From the NCBI GenBank assembly GCA_900318195.1, contig ONJR01000175.1, positions 1 to 61,395 on the forward strand: a DNA stretch of 61,395 bases, written 5' to 3'. Under the pieces are notes generated by a model, which saw only the letters and a program-made list of their open reading frames with translations, made no database searches and had not been told where the DNA came from. This DNA is from an uncultured Planctomycetota bacterium (GTDB lineage Bacteria; Planctomycetota; Planctomycetia; Pirellulales; Thermoguttaceae). The position numbers and the translations under genes were made by a program. Of this stretch, positions 24,717 to 32,674 are shown piece after piece (within the stretch, counting starts at the first letter, position 1; the number at the start of each line of letters is the position of its first letter).

Positions 24717-26105
24717 TCAGCGATTCAAAAAACGCCAAATCCGTGCAGGATCAGAAAAGTCGGGAATAATTGCGTCTGCGCCAGCTGCAAGTAAGAACTC
24801 GCGCTTGCGAAGATTGACGCCAATGCGCGCTGATTCGTCAGTCGCAAGCCCAATCGCATACCCCCCAACGCGACGCACTGCCGCAATATCGAATCCACCG
24901 TCGCCAAACCCGACGAGTTCCTCGCCCGTCCACCCGTTGCGCGTCAGCAAATTATCTATGACGGCGTCTTTCTCGCATGCCGCGCCATCGTCGCGCGCGC
25001 CGAAGATTCCTTGATCAAAGTACTCTGTGAGACCAAGAAGGTCACATTCGCGTTTAAGTCGCGTCTCATCCGTACCGCTTGCCAAGCACAACGCCACGCC
25101 GTTCGCTCTGAGCATTCTTAAAAACTCGAAGGCACCAGGCGTAACAATATCGTCGACCGTTTTAGAGCCGGAACGATACTGCGACATTTTTACTTCTACC
25201 AATCTGTCTAGTTCGACGTCGTATTCCTCTTTGTATTCCAGCGCGGTCTTTGGCTGACCTCCCCTTTTGGAAACCTCTGCAACCAAATGCTCGCCTAGCG
25301 CAATCATCGGTCGACCGGTTTCCTTTTCGATATAGGCGCGAACTATTGGTTCAACTTCCTCACGAACAGCGCCTGTTTGTGTGACGAGCGTCTCACAGGC
25401 GCAATTCGTTACTGCGTCTTGCCAGCCGCAACGCAATGCGGCAATCGTACCGTCGTAGTCAAAAAAAGCGGCTTTAAAGCGACGTCCCGACGCTGGCGGA
25501 CGGACTGTCTCGATATCGAAAGTTTCTGGTAAAACACGTTGCATGAGCGAAACGATCGCGTGCTCGTAGAGCATATGCATATCTTCCAACTGCTCCATTG
25601 AGTCGGTCGGCGCAATCAGGATTTCGTCACAGAATTGCTTCATTTTACCGCCGTCTCGCCCACCGAATCCTATCGTTGTTATTCCCAACTCTTTCGCCGT
25701 CTTCAAGCCTTCGACTATATTGGGCGAATTACCGCTACCGCTAAAAACGATAAAAAGATCGCCTGGATTAGCGTATGTGCGGAGCTGAATAGCGTATATT
25801 TCCTGGTAAGCAAAATCGTTCGCGAGACAGGTTACGATTGGAGTACTGTCGTTCAAACATACGGCGCGAAAGCCTTCGCGTCCAAGCACGCGCGCTCCCT
25901 TCATTAGATCGTTGCACATATGCGACGCCGTCGCCGCGCTACCGCCGTTACCAGCCGTATAAATACGAGAGCCTGTGCGTTTTGTATCAAGAATAAGCCC
26001 CGCAATGCGCGCAAGCGTGTCGAATTGCGTGCGCATTAGATCGCTCGCTACCTGCTGCGCGTAATCGTGAAGGAAGCGAGCTGCGTCGATTTCGTTGTAG
26101 TTCAT
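24717..26105 (-). CDS. SIS-domain sugar isomerase fused to a HAD-family phosphatase
   Basis: A 462-residue two-domain cytosolic protein. ATG at 26105 is chosen because GAGG lies 5 bases before it. Residues 1-200 form an SIS domain of the GmhA/DiaA type (TAGNGGSAATASHMCNDLMKGAR, VFSGSGNSPNIVEGL, and QLEDMHMLYEHAIVSL near the end). Residues 205-462 form a class-I HAD hydrolase with a helical cap: FFDYDGTIAAL (nucleophile aspartate), CLASGTDETRL, and GFGDGGFDIAAVRRVGGYAIG for the acidic motif. The natural reading is a ketose-phosphate isomerase joined to the phosphatase of a later step, like GmhA with GmhB in heptose synthesis, although this HAD is not of the GmhB class. Substrate unknown. It is divergent from another sugar isomerase at 26424. 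Confidence 0.85.
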   Translation of the reverse strand: MNYNEIDAARFLHDYAQQVASDLMRTQFDTLARIAGLILDTKRTGSRIYTAGNGGSAATASHMCNDLMKGARVLGREGFRAVCLNDSTPIVTCLANDFAYQEIYAIQLRTYANPGDLFIVFSGSGNSPNIVEGLKTAKELGITTIGFGGRDGGKMKQFCDEILIAPTDSMEQLEDMHMLYEHAIVSLMQRVLPETFDIETVRPPASGRRFKAAFFDYDGTIAALRCGWQDAVTNCACETLVTQTGAVREEVEPIVRAYIEKETGRPMIALGEHLVAEVSKRGGQPKTALEYKEEYDVELDRLVEVKMSQYRSGSKTVDDIVTPGAFEFLRMLRANGVALCLASGTDETRLKRECDLLGLTEYFDQGIFGARDDGAACEKDAVIDNLLTRNGWTGEELVGFGDGGFDIAAVRRVGGYAIGLATDESARIGVNLRKREFLLAAGADAIIPDFSDPARIWRFLNR

Positions 26106-26164
26106 GTCGGACCTCGAATACGTCAAATAAGCGCCATGTCACTGTGGCGAATAGAACTCAAGGT

Positions 26165-26192
26165 ATTATATAGCGTCGCCAATTTTACGCAA
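26165..26192 (-). promoter_or_regulatory. Sigma70-like promoter of the SIS-HAD gene
   Basis: On the minus strand TTGCGT (26187-26192) is followed after 16 bases by TATAAT (26165-26170). The leader is about 55 bases. Confidence 0.6.
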
Positions 26193-26258
26193 GTCAGGAC
26201 TTGAGCTTGAAACTTAGCGCCGCTACTAAGATTATTTTGCGTTTTTCAGGTTTGCTAT

Positions 26259-26287
26259 TTGAAAAAGGGACGCGATGAAAGTATAAT
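26259..26287 (+). promoter_or_regulatory. Sigma70-like promoter of the sugar isomerase at 26424
   Basis: TTGAAA (26259-26264), 17-base spacer, TATAAT (26282-26287). The transcript would carry a structured leader of about 130 bases. Confidence 0.65.
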
Positions 26288-26423
26288 GTAGATGCGCGCG
26301 ACTGTTGGTCTGCGCGCTACAACGTAACGCGCCGCATATGCGGAAGGCGTAGCGTAACGCCGTGTGAGCGCGACGTCGTCGTGCGCGGCGCAAGATTGAG
26401 TCAAGCGCAAAGGGAGAAATCAT

Positions 26424-27266
26424 ATGGAAAAGATGGCGGTCGGCGTTTTTGCCAGCATCGACGCGGGACTAGGCGTTAAGCTAGAGGTTGTTCGCGACCT
26501 CGGTATTAAGACGATTCAGTTGCACACTCCGGCAAAAGAGTCGAGAACGCCCGAGAACGCCAAGGCGTTTCTCGCGAAACTGAATGATTACGGAATTACG
26601 ACAACAGTCGTCTTCTTGGGCTTCGAAGGCGAATCTTACGAAACGATCGCCAAAGCAGCGGAGACCGTCGGTTTCGTCCCGGCGGCGACGCGTGAAGCGC
26701 GCCTGCAGGAAGCGCGTGAAATTGCCGATTTTGCGAAACTGCTCGGAGTCGACGCCATTGGTTCGCACATTGGTTTTGTGCCGCACGACGTTAATTCGCA
26801 AGAGTACAAAGACATGGTTGCCGCAATTCAGAGTTATTGCGATTACCTTAAACAGAACGGTCAGCGACTCCATTTGGAAACAGGTCAGGAAAAGGCGGAA
26901 AACCTACTCGCCTTCCTACACGACGTTGATCGCGACAACATTTTCATCAACTTTGATCCCGCTAATCTCATTCTGTATGGAATGGGTAATCCAATCGAGT
27001 CGCTTAAGCAGGTTGCGAAGTATGTTCGTTCGTGCCATTGCAAGGACGCGACGGCGACGACTGGTACGCCTGGCGTCGACTGGGGCTGCGAGGTGCCTTT
27101 TGGTCAAGGCGAAGTGGACGCGAAACTCTTCCTGAAGACGCTCAAGGAACTTGGTTACGAGGGTCCATTGACGATCGAACGTGAGATTCCAGAAGAGCCG
27201 GAGCGTCAAAAGGCAGAAATCGGACAAGCGCTTGAACTGATCGAGACGATTAAGGCGTCGATTTAA
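26424..27266 (+). CDS. Sugar phosphate isomerase/epimerase (TIM barrel)
   Basis: A 280-residue cytosolic TIM-barrel protein of the xylose-isomerase-like superfamily, distantly similar to the one at 1837-2667. Visible elements are the opening strand VGVFASIDAGLGVKLEVV, IGSHIGFVP, the metal-ligand glutamate in LHLETGQEKAENLLAF, NFDPANLILYGMGNP, RSCHCKDA and the final TIEREIP. The ribosome site AGGGAGAAA is strong. It is divergent from the SIS-HAD fusion, which again suggests sugar phosphate metabolism. Substrate not identifiable. Confidence 0.85.
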   Translation: MEKMAVGVFASIDAGLGVKLEVVRDLGIKTIQLHTPAKESRTPENAKAFLAKLNDYGITTTVVFLGFEGESYETIAKAAETVGFVPAATREARLQEAREIADFAKLLGVDAIGSHIGFVPHDVNSQEYKDMVAAIQSYCDYLKQNGQRLHLETGQEKAENLLAFLHDVDRDNIFINFDPANLILYGMGNPIESLKQVAKYVRSCHCKDATATTGTPGVDWGCEVPFGQGEVDAKLFLKTLKELGYEGPLTIEREIPEEPERQKAEIGQALELIETIKASI

Positions 27267-27331
27267 CCTGCAAACACGCGACCGTTCGCTCTATTGTAGA
27301 AATTAGGAAGACGAAACGTTGAGGGATCAAA

Positions 27332-27640
27332 ATGGCGAAACTTACAAAAACATTTCCACATTCGCTGGGGCAGGAGGAAGCGGCGCGACTCATTCGCGAA
27401 CGCATCTCTCTGGAAAAGATCAATAAAGCGAATCTCGTTACCGTAACCCGTGAAAATTGGAGCGACCCCTACAACCTAGACTTTTCGATGACGATCTTCA
27501 ATTACCGAATCGACGGCGTGTTGAAGATAGAGGAACAGTCGATGACGGTGGAACTCGACCTTCCGCTTGGCGCGTCGCTCTTCCGAGGGATGATCGAAAG
27601 TCAGCTCACGCAACAAATCGAGGGAATGCTTAAGAAATAG
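27332..27640 (+). CDS. Polyhydroxyalkanoic acid system family (PHA_gran_rgn) small protein
   Basis: A 102-residue protein starting FPHSLGQEEAARLIRERI and continuing with the beta-strand segment NLDFSMTIFNYRIDGVLKIEEQSMTVELDLPLGASLFRGMIESQLTQQIEGML. This pattern (PHSLG near the start, then DG, then hydrophobic strands and a basic C-terminal helix) matches the PF09650-type family first noted near PHA genes. Outside PHA producers the family's role is unknown, and no PHA synthase is nearby. GAGGG lies 6 bases before the ATG. It follows the isomerase by 65 bases and is ended by the terminator at 27672. Confidence 0.75.
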   Translation: MAKLTKTFPHSLGQEEAARLIRERISLEKINKANLVTVTRENWSDPYNLDFSMTIFNYRIDGVLKIEEQSMTVELDLPLGASLFRGMIESQLTQQIEGMLKK

Positions 27641-27671
27641 CTTCGTGCCTCTTTTGACGGACAATAAATTT

Positions 27672-27719
27672 AGGTCGACGGTCTAGCTCGCGAAGCGGGT
27701 TGGGATCGTCGACCTTTAT
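27672..27719 (+). terminator. Intrinsic terminator after the PHA-type gene
   Basis: Twelve-base arms (27672-27683 and 27704-27715) pair with one mismatch, and TTTATT follows. Confidence 0.7.
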
Positions 27720-27872
27720 TAGTATCGCAACATATAACGCAAAAACTTCTCTCTTTAACGCCAACTGAGGAACTAGACATAGCGGCGTCTCTTACAGCGC
27801 TAATCGCGCACGAGTGCGCGACGTATCGGTCGCTTTCGTCCGCTGCGATTGGAAATCGCGTGCAGTTATCCG

Positions 27873-29978
27873 CTAATCGTCGAAAGTAGCGTTCCTCGTA
27901 TTATCTTCTACAATCCATGCAAGCCTTCCAATAATCGGGGACGCTAAAATAACGAGCACAGGAATTGTAATCGCCGCTAATAGATTAACAAGCATACGTT
28001 CGCTCATTAAGGCGAGCGCGCTAACGAGGGTTGTTGGGGTCAAAACCAAAAGAACGTATAATACGAACTGAAACCAGACCATTTTGCGTCGATAAAAAGC
28101 GGCAAGTACACTCGTTGTTATTGGGCAAAAGAGGGCGCCGCGCGCATCTGACGAAACCCAGAAGACGGTAAAGAAAAACCACGCAAGTGCAGAAGCGAGG
28201 ATCAAAGTTACTATCGCGACGTGCAACTCATTTAGTTCCAAATCCACAATGTTCTCAACGGTATGCTGTGCCAAAACCGCAAAAGCTAGTCCACAGGAGC
28301 CTGACGCAACCGCAAAGAGTACAAGCCGTATTCCGGAAAGAATCGAACCGAGAAACTGTTCGTCACTAGACCAATCTATAACACGCCGCGCTCCCATAGC
28401 GCTTACGCGATAGAGCGTCGTAAAGAAATTCGTGAAAACGACAAGCACAAAGACGGCTACAGGAGCTGTCGCCGCCGCTACAATCAGCGGAACCGTCGAG
28501 CGAAAAAACTCATTACTGCTCTCTACTGCGCCACGCGCTAAACCAAAGAGCAAGATTCCGGTCGCCACAAGTATTCCCAAGATAATAACTCGCGCCCAAA
28601 GATCGGCGGCGGCAAGTAAACGAAAAGAACCGTTAAAGAGGGGCGCCGGAGTTGGAGGCGACGCAGTCGTCCATATAAATTCACCGTTACGTTGCCTTAG
28701 AACGCGGTCAGGCAAGACGCTCTCGGCGGGTGGCGGAGATTTTGACTTGTTCTTTTTGTCCCGACGTTTGGCAACGTCTCGCTTTGTAGCGCCAGCCGAC
28801 TTCTCTTCACTAGCAGGACTAGTTGCCGTCGCGCCGCCGTTACTAATGTGTCTTTGTTTGAATTCCTCGAGTGTAATAGACTTTTCTTCCGGACGTCGGG
28901 TCGGCGCAATAGAAGGCTTGCTTCCGTCGAGTTGAACAGTCTCGCCACGCTCAGTTCGATAGGTAACGTTAGGAGGTAAAGGAACCTCCCCTATTCCATA
29001 GGTTCCACGATCGCGCGGCTGAAATTTCGTTTCGATTGTCTCTAGTTGTTCCTTGAAAACAGCAGTCGCAATAGTAGCGGCGCCACAATCAGGACACACG
29101 ACTTCCTGCCCGAGTTTTTCACGAGGAACGTGCATAATGGTTTCGCACAGCCGGCATCGAACAGGATAGAGAACTGATTTGGGGCGCTTCGAGACTTGGC
29201 TGGTTTGGCGAGCGTCCGTTCCATGATTTTGATCATTGCTTGTGCGCGTGTCTACCGACTCACCGCTGATTCCATACACATCGTGCGCTTGAAGATCTAT
29301 TCCAACACGATTCGGATTGCGCGTTGGTGAATACAGTTCGTCGCGTTTCTTCTTTTCTTCTTCAAGCGCCTCTAACTCAACGGCGCTTTTTTGCCGGTGC
29401 GTTTGACTATCTTTGACTACAGTCTCTGTAAAGCAATCTGGACATCGCACCTTAGTTCCAAGCTCCGAGCGCGGAACCTGCATAATCGTGCCGCACACGC
29501 TACAACGAATCGCGACATATTGCAATTCGTCAGAGTTACTCACGAGTGAAGTAGCGTCAAGAACGCCGTACACGCTAGTCGAGTTGAGGTCGATCCCCAC
29601 ACGATTTGGATTGCGCGTCGGGGAATACAGCTCGTCGCGCTTTTTCTTATCGGAGTCGAAGTACTTCTTTTCGTATTCCGTCGGCGAGTTGAAATCGAGA
29701 TCGCTCGGGGCGATAATCACAGATCGACAATCAGGACACGTTATCTTCTGCCCCATTTGTTCGCGTCTAATAGCAATATTCGCGAAGCAAGTGGGACAAT
29801 GAAACGAACGATACTGGAACGCGCGGCGCGCAACCGTCTCGTCCGCCGTCGCAGGTCTCGCGCCATAGACGTCGGCGCCGCCCGCGCGCGTTTCATCCGA
29901 CGGCATAAGGAAATTGGGCTCTTGCGAATCGGACGCAGCTACGCGCTGGTTCGCGTCGGAGCGATTGTCAGAAGTCAT
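27873..29978 (-). CDS. Multi-zinc-ribbon membrane protein with duplicated linker
   Basis: A 701-residue planctomycete-type hypothetical protein. The N-terminal half carries three similar zinc ribbons, each with two CxxC pairs (CPTC/CPDC, CSVC/CPDC, CRLC/CPDC) and a middle part like MHVPREKLGQ. After the first and second ribbons a linker is repeated almost exactly: KKRDELYSPTRNPNRVG, then ID-L and V-Y-G. A related YGIGEVPLPPNVTYRTERG follows the third. A proline- and lysine-rich stretch then leads to about seven hydrophobic helices in the C-terminal 240 residues. Function is unknown; the ribbons may bind zinc, RNA or protein on the cytosolic side. It follows purM by 78 bases and has a strong AAGGTG ribosome site. 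Confidence 0.8.
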   Translation of the reverse strand: MTSDNRSDANQRVAASDSQEPNFLMPSDETRAGGADVYGARPATADETVARRAFQYRSFHCPTCFANIAIRREQMGQKITCPDCRSVIIAPSDLDFNSPTEYEKKYFDSDKKKRDELYSPTRNPNRVGIDLNSTSVYGVLDATSLVSNSDELQYVAIRCSVCGTIMQVPRSELGTKVRCPDCFTETVVKDSQTHRQKSAVELEALEEEKKKRDELYSPTRNPNRVGIDLQAHDVYGISGESVDTRTSNDQNHGTDARQTSQVSKRPKSVLYPVRCRLCETIMHVPREKLGQEVVCPDCGAATIATAVFKEQLETIETKFQPRDRGTYGIGEVPLPPNVTYRTERGETVQLDGSKPSIAPTRRPEEKSITLEEFKQRHISNGGATATSPASEEKSAGATKRDVAKRRDKKNKSKSPPPAESVLPDRVLRQRNGEFIWTTASPPTPAPLFNGSFRLLAAADLWARVIILGILVATGILLFGLARGAVESSNEFFRSTVPLIVAAATAPVAVFVLVVFTNFFTTLYRVSAMGARRVIDWSSDEQFLGSILSGIRLVLFAVASGSCGLAFAVLAQHTVENIVDLELNELHVAIVTLILASALAWFFFTVFWVSSDARGALFCPITTSVLAAFYRRKMVWFQFVLYVLLVLTPTTLVSALALMSERMLVNLLAAITIPVLVILASPIIGRLAWIVEDNTRNATFDD

Positions 29979-30056
29979 ACTCGTTCACCTTTTCCTCTCC
30001 TAGACGCCAAGACCAGCGCGCCTACCTACTCGCTCAAGCCGCCGTAGTCAAGGCGT

Positions 30057-31103
30057 CTACGACCTCTTAATTGAGCCGACAACCCAGTTTCGAATTCCCA
30101 TGGCGGTAATTGAGCCTTGAACTCGCTCAACGATTTCAGGTTTAACGACCAGCACAAGTCCCAGCCCCTGGTTGAAAACGCGCTCCATCTCGTCGTCGTC
30201 AATTGCGCCAAGTTTCTGAATCCACTTAAAGACCTGCGGAATCTCCCAGGAATCAGGCGTTATTTCGCACGAGAGCCCGTCCGGCAACACACGCGAAAGA
30301 TTCTCGACCAATCCGCCTCCCGTAATGTGCGCAACGCCGCGAATGCCCTCGTTAGCGCCAAATTCTTCGAAGAGCGACAGCGCCGGCTTAACGTACAATC
30401 GAGTCGGCGTGAGCAACTCGTCGGCTACGGTTTTACCGAGTTCGGGAACAAAATCGTCTGGATTGTGCCCCGCTATCTCAAAAACGACGCGTCGAATTAG
30501 CGAATATCCGTTCGAGTGACACCCGCTCGACGCTAACCCTATCAAGACGTCGTTCTCTTGAATTGCCTTGCCGTCGATTATCTGCGATCGTTCGGCAACG
30601 CCGACGCAAAACCCGGCAAGATCGTACTCGCCAGGATTGTACATTCCGGAAAGAATCGCCGTTTCTCCGCCGATAAGCGCGCATCCAGACTCTTGGCAAC
30701 CTTGTGCAATCCCGGTAACAAGCTCTTCGAGAAGGTCGGGATCGTCTTTCGGACATGCGACGTAGTCCAGGAAAAAGAGCGGTTCCGCGCCACAACAGAT
30801 AGCGTCGTTGACGCTCATAGCCACTAAGTCAATCCCGACGGTAGAATGACGATTCGTCTGACACGCAATCTTGATCTTCGTTCCAACGCCGTCAGTACAA
30901 CTCACCAAGACGGGATCCTCGTAACGTCTCGCCGCGCCCCCCTCTTTAACCAAGCCGTTAAGCTGAAATAGTCCGGCAAATCCACCGTCTAGGCGCATAA
31001 CGCGCGGTGAAAAAGTCTTACCGACAATCCTCGGCAAACGCGACATTGATTCGGCATAGACGTCCAAATCGACTCCGGAACTTTTATACGTTGCTTTTTC
31101 CAT
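30057..31103 (-). CDS. purM: Phosphoribosylformylglycinamidine cyclo-ligase (AIR synthetase)
   Basis: A 348-residue cytosolic enzyme of purine synthesis that closes the imidazole ring of FGAM using ATP to give AIR. Family signatures are TYKSSGVDLDVY at the N-terminus, VSCTDGVGTKIKIA, GIDLVAMSVNDAICCGAEPLFFLDY, ALIGGETAILSGMYNPGEYDLAGF and GVAHITGGGLVENLSRVLPDG. Length and start are normal. Its promoter is clear (31186-31214). The zinc-ribbon gene downstream has no visible separate promoter and could be cotranscribed. Confidence 0.96.
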   Translation of the reverse strand: MEKATYKSSGVDLDVYAESMSRLPRIVGKTFSPRVMRLDGGFAGLFQLNGLVKEGGAARRYEDPVLVSCTDGVGTKIKIACQTNRHSTVGIDLVAMSVNDAICCGAEPLFFLDYVACPKDDPDLLEELVTGIAQGCQESGCALIGGETAILSGMYNPGEYDLAGFCVGVAERSQIIDGKAIQENDVLIGLASSGCHSNGYSLIRRVVFEIAGHNPDDFVPELGKTVADELLTPTRLYVKPALSLFEEFGANEGIRGVAHITGGGLVENLSRVLPDGLSCEITPDSWEIPQVFKWIQKLGAIDDDEMERVFNQGLGLVLVVKPEIVERVQGSITAMGIRNWVVGSIKRS

Positions 31104-31185
31104 AAATGGCGCTCACAATCTGTTAAAGGCGACTTCACAAAGATCAATCCAGTAGCGCAAACGCGCCGAGATCTTCCGCTACTAC

Positions 31186-31214
31186 ATTATAAATCGTGTG
31201 CGCGCGCGCGTCAA
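31186..31214 (-). promoter_or_regulatory. Sigma70-like promoter of purM
   Basis: On the minus strand TTGACG (31209-31214), 17-base spacer, TATAAT (31186-31191). The leader to the ATG at 31103 is about 75 bases. A CG-alternating tract fills the upstream half of the spacer. Confidence 0.7.
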
Positions 31215-31299
31215 GACTCGAGCGCGTATTTAAGAGCCTCTGAAAAAAATAAAAAAACGAGCGCTCAGCTTTAACCAGGGGAGACGGAAATTAAAATCT

Positions 31300-31308
31300 T
31301 GGTATAAT
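31300..31308 (+). promoter_or_regulatory. Extended -10 promoter of rsmG
   Basis: TGGTATAAT is a perfect extended -10 element; no -35 box is seen. The leader to 31401 would be about 85 bases. Confidence 0.55.
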
Positions 31309-31374
31309 GGCGTCGAGGAGTTGTCGCTCCGCAAGGACATTGGGGCTCGACGATTTCACTTTGAAAAGCACGCG

Positions 31375-31391
31375 ATTTATACAAGGAAATA
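31375..31391 (+). promoter_or_regulatory. Leader element carrying the ribosome binding site (copy 2)
   Basis: ATTTATACAAGGAAATA, identical to 17990-18006. AAGGA is 14 bases before the rsmG ATG, which is far, so the shared element may have a role beyond ribosome binding. Confidence 0.5.
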
Positions 31392-31400
31392 AAGCGCAAC

Positions 31401-32588
31401 ATGACAGAAGAGATGGATAAACACGAAGAAGAGCACGACCTCAACACGAAACAAACCGATTCGGAATCCGACGAAATCAGCATTTTTGAACGCACGAGCG
31501 ACGAGCCCACGGAAGACGTCAACGCCTCGCGTTCGCTACGCGAAGCGCTTGAGAAATATAAGATCGAGCTTCCAGTCAAAACGGTCGAACGCCTCAATGA
31601 GTATTGCGATATTCTTTGGACCTGGAACGAAAGGCTCAACTTAACGCGGCATACGACGTACGACAAGTTTGTCGCGCGCGATCTTGTCGACTCTATTCGT
31701 CTCGCTTCCCTCTTGCAACGCGGCGAACACGTGCTTGACGTCGGATCCGGCGGGGGAGCGCCTGGATTAATCGTCTCGTTGCTACGTCCCGACGTTGCCG
31801 TGGAATTGTGCGAATCGACAGGTAAAAAGGCGACGGCGCTCGGCGATATGGCGGATCAGCTTGACCTTGACCTCAACGTTTGGTATGCGAAGGCTGAAGA
31901 TCTGCTTAAAGAGCGAAAATTTCATACGCTGACTGTACGCGCTGTCGGCAAGATGCGTAGTCTGTTAACAATCTTCGCCCCGGTCTGGAATCGATTCAAC
32001 CGTTTGCTTTTGATCAAAGGTCCCAATTGGCCTTCGGAACGCGGCGAAGCTCGCCACTACAACCTGCTCAATAAGCTCGCGCTTCGCAAACTCGACGAGT
32101 ATGAGATTCCCGACGCTGGTTACAATAGCGTTATTCTACAAATCTGCCGTAAGGATCGGTTCGAAGAAATGGAACGTCGAGCAAAGGAACTCCACAATGG
32201 CGAACCTTACGACGGTGAAATTGAAGAACTTGTAATCGAGTCTAAATCAAACGCACAGCGGATTAGAAACGAGGTTCGCAATATAGAATCATCGAGTCAA
32301 AAACGCGAGAGTAACGAGACCGAATCAAGGTCGCGCCGCCGCCAATCCGATCGAGCGCAGAACGCGGCGCGCGGCGGAGCGCAGGTTTTTGCTCGCCGCG
32401 ACGGCAAGCCGCCAAAAGGTTGGACCGGTAAGAAAAAGGAGTTTCGTCAGGAAAATCTACCGGAGGGCGTCAAGTTGCGCCGCGATTTTCGCGAGACGAA
32501 ATCCGATAAAACTCACGACTCCAATCGATCTCGGCAGTCGCGAGATTTTCAAGGACAGAATAAGCATGATCGTAGAGCTGAACGATAG
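31401..32588 (+). CDS. rsmG: 16S rRNA (guanine-527-N7)-methyltransferase RsmG with basic C-terminal tail
   Basis: A 395-residue protein. Residues about 45-265 are RsmG, which methylates G527 of 16S rRNA with SAM: LNEYCDILWTWNERLNLTRHT, the SAM loop VLDVGSGGGAPGL, and VRAVGKMRSLLTIFAPVWNR. Two extra parts are unusual. An acidic 40-residue N-terminus (EEMDKHEEEHD) precedes the core. About 130 residues rich in R, K, S, E and Q follow it (SRSRRRQSDRAQNAARGG, KPPKGWTGKKKEF), clearly disordered and positively charged, probably for RNA binding. Usual RsmG is near 210 residues. Read-through of another gene is unlikely because no domain is visible in the tail. Confidence 0.9.
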   Translation: MTEEMDKHEEEHDLNTKQTDSESDEISIFERTSDEPTEDVNASRSLREALEKYKIELPVKTVERLNEYCDILWTWNERLNLTRHTTYDKFVARDLVDSIRLASLLQRGEHVLDVGSGGGAPGLIVSLLRPDVAVELCESTGKKATALGDMADQLDLDLNVWYAKAEDLLKERKFHTLTVRAVGKMRSLLTIFAPVWNRFNRLLLIKGPNWPSERGEARHYNLLNKLALRKLDEYEIPDAGYNSVILQICRKDRFEEMERRAKELHNGEPYDGEIEELVIESKSNAQRIRNEVRNIESSSQKRESNETESRSRRRQSDRAQNAARGGAQVFARRDGKPPKGWTGKKKEFRQENLPEGVKLRRDFRETKSDKTHDSNRSRQSRDFQGQNKHDRRAER

Positions 32589-32674
32589 GAAGCTCGACAA
32601 AGAAAAGCGCTTTATATTTTCCATAATCGCCGATTGATCTGCGACTATCCAACCTCACAGAAAGGTATCGTTTA

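Larger units (their letters stand above)
26106..26423. other. 318-base divergent intergenic region
   Basis: It contains one promoter for each direction (26165-26192 minus, 26259-26287 plus). The plus-strand leader after 26293 has several inverted elements: the palindrome CCGCATATGCGG (26332-26343), the GGCGT/ACGCC hairpin (26346-26361), and CG-rich repeats. No gene is seen. Confidence 0.6.
31104..31400. other. 297-base divergent intergenic region purM/rsmG
   Basis: It holds the purM promoter (minus), an extended -10 promoter for rsmG (plus), an alternating pyrimidine-purine tract at 31195-31211 next to the purM -35 box, and the leader element copy at 31375-31391. No gene is seen. Confidence 0.6.
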
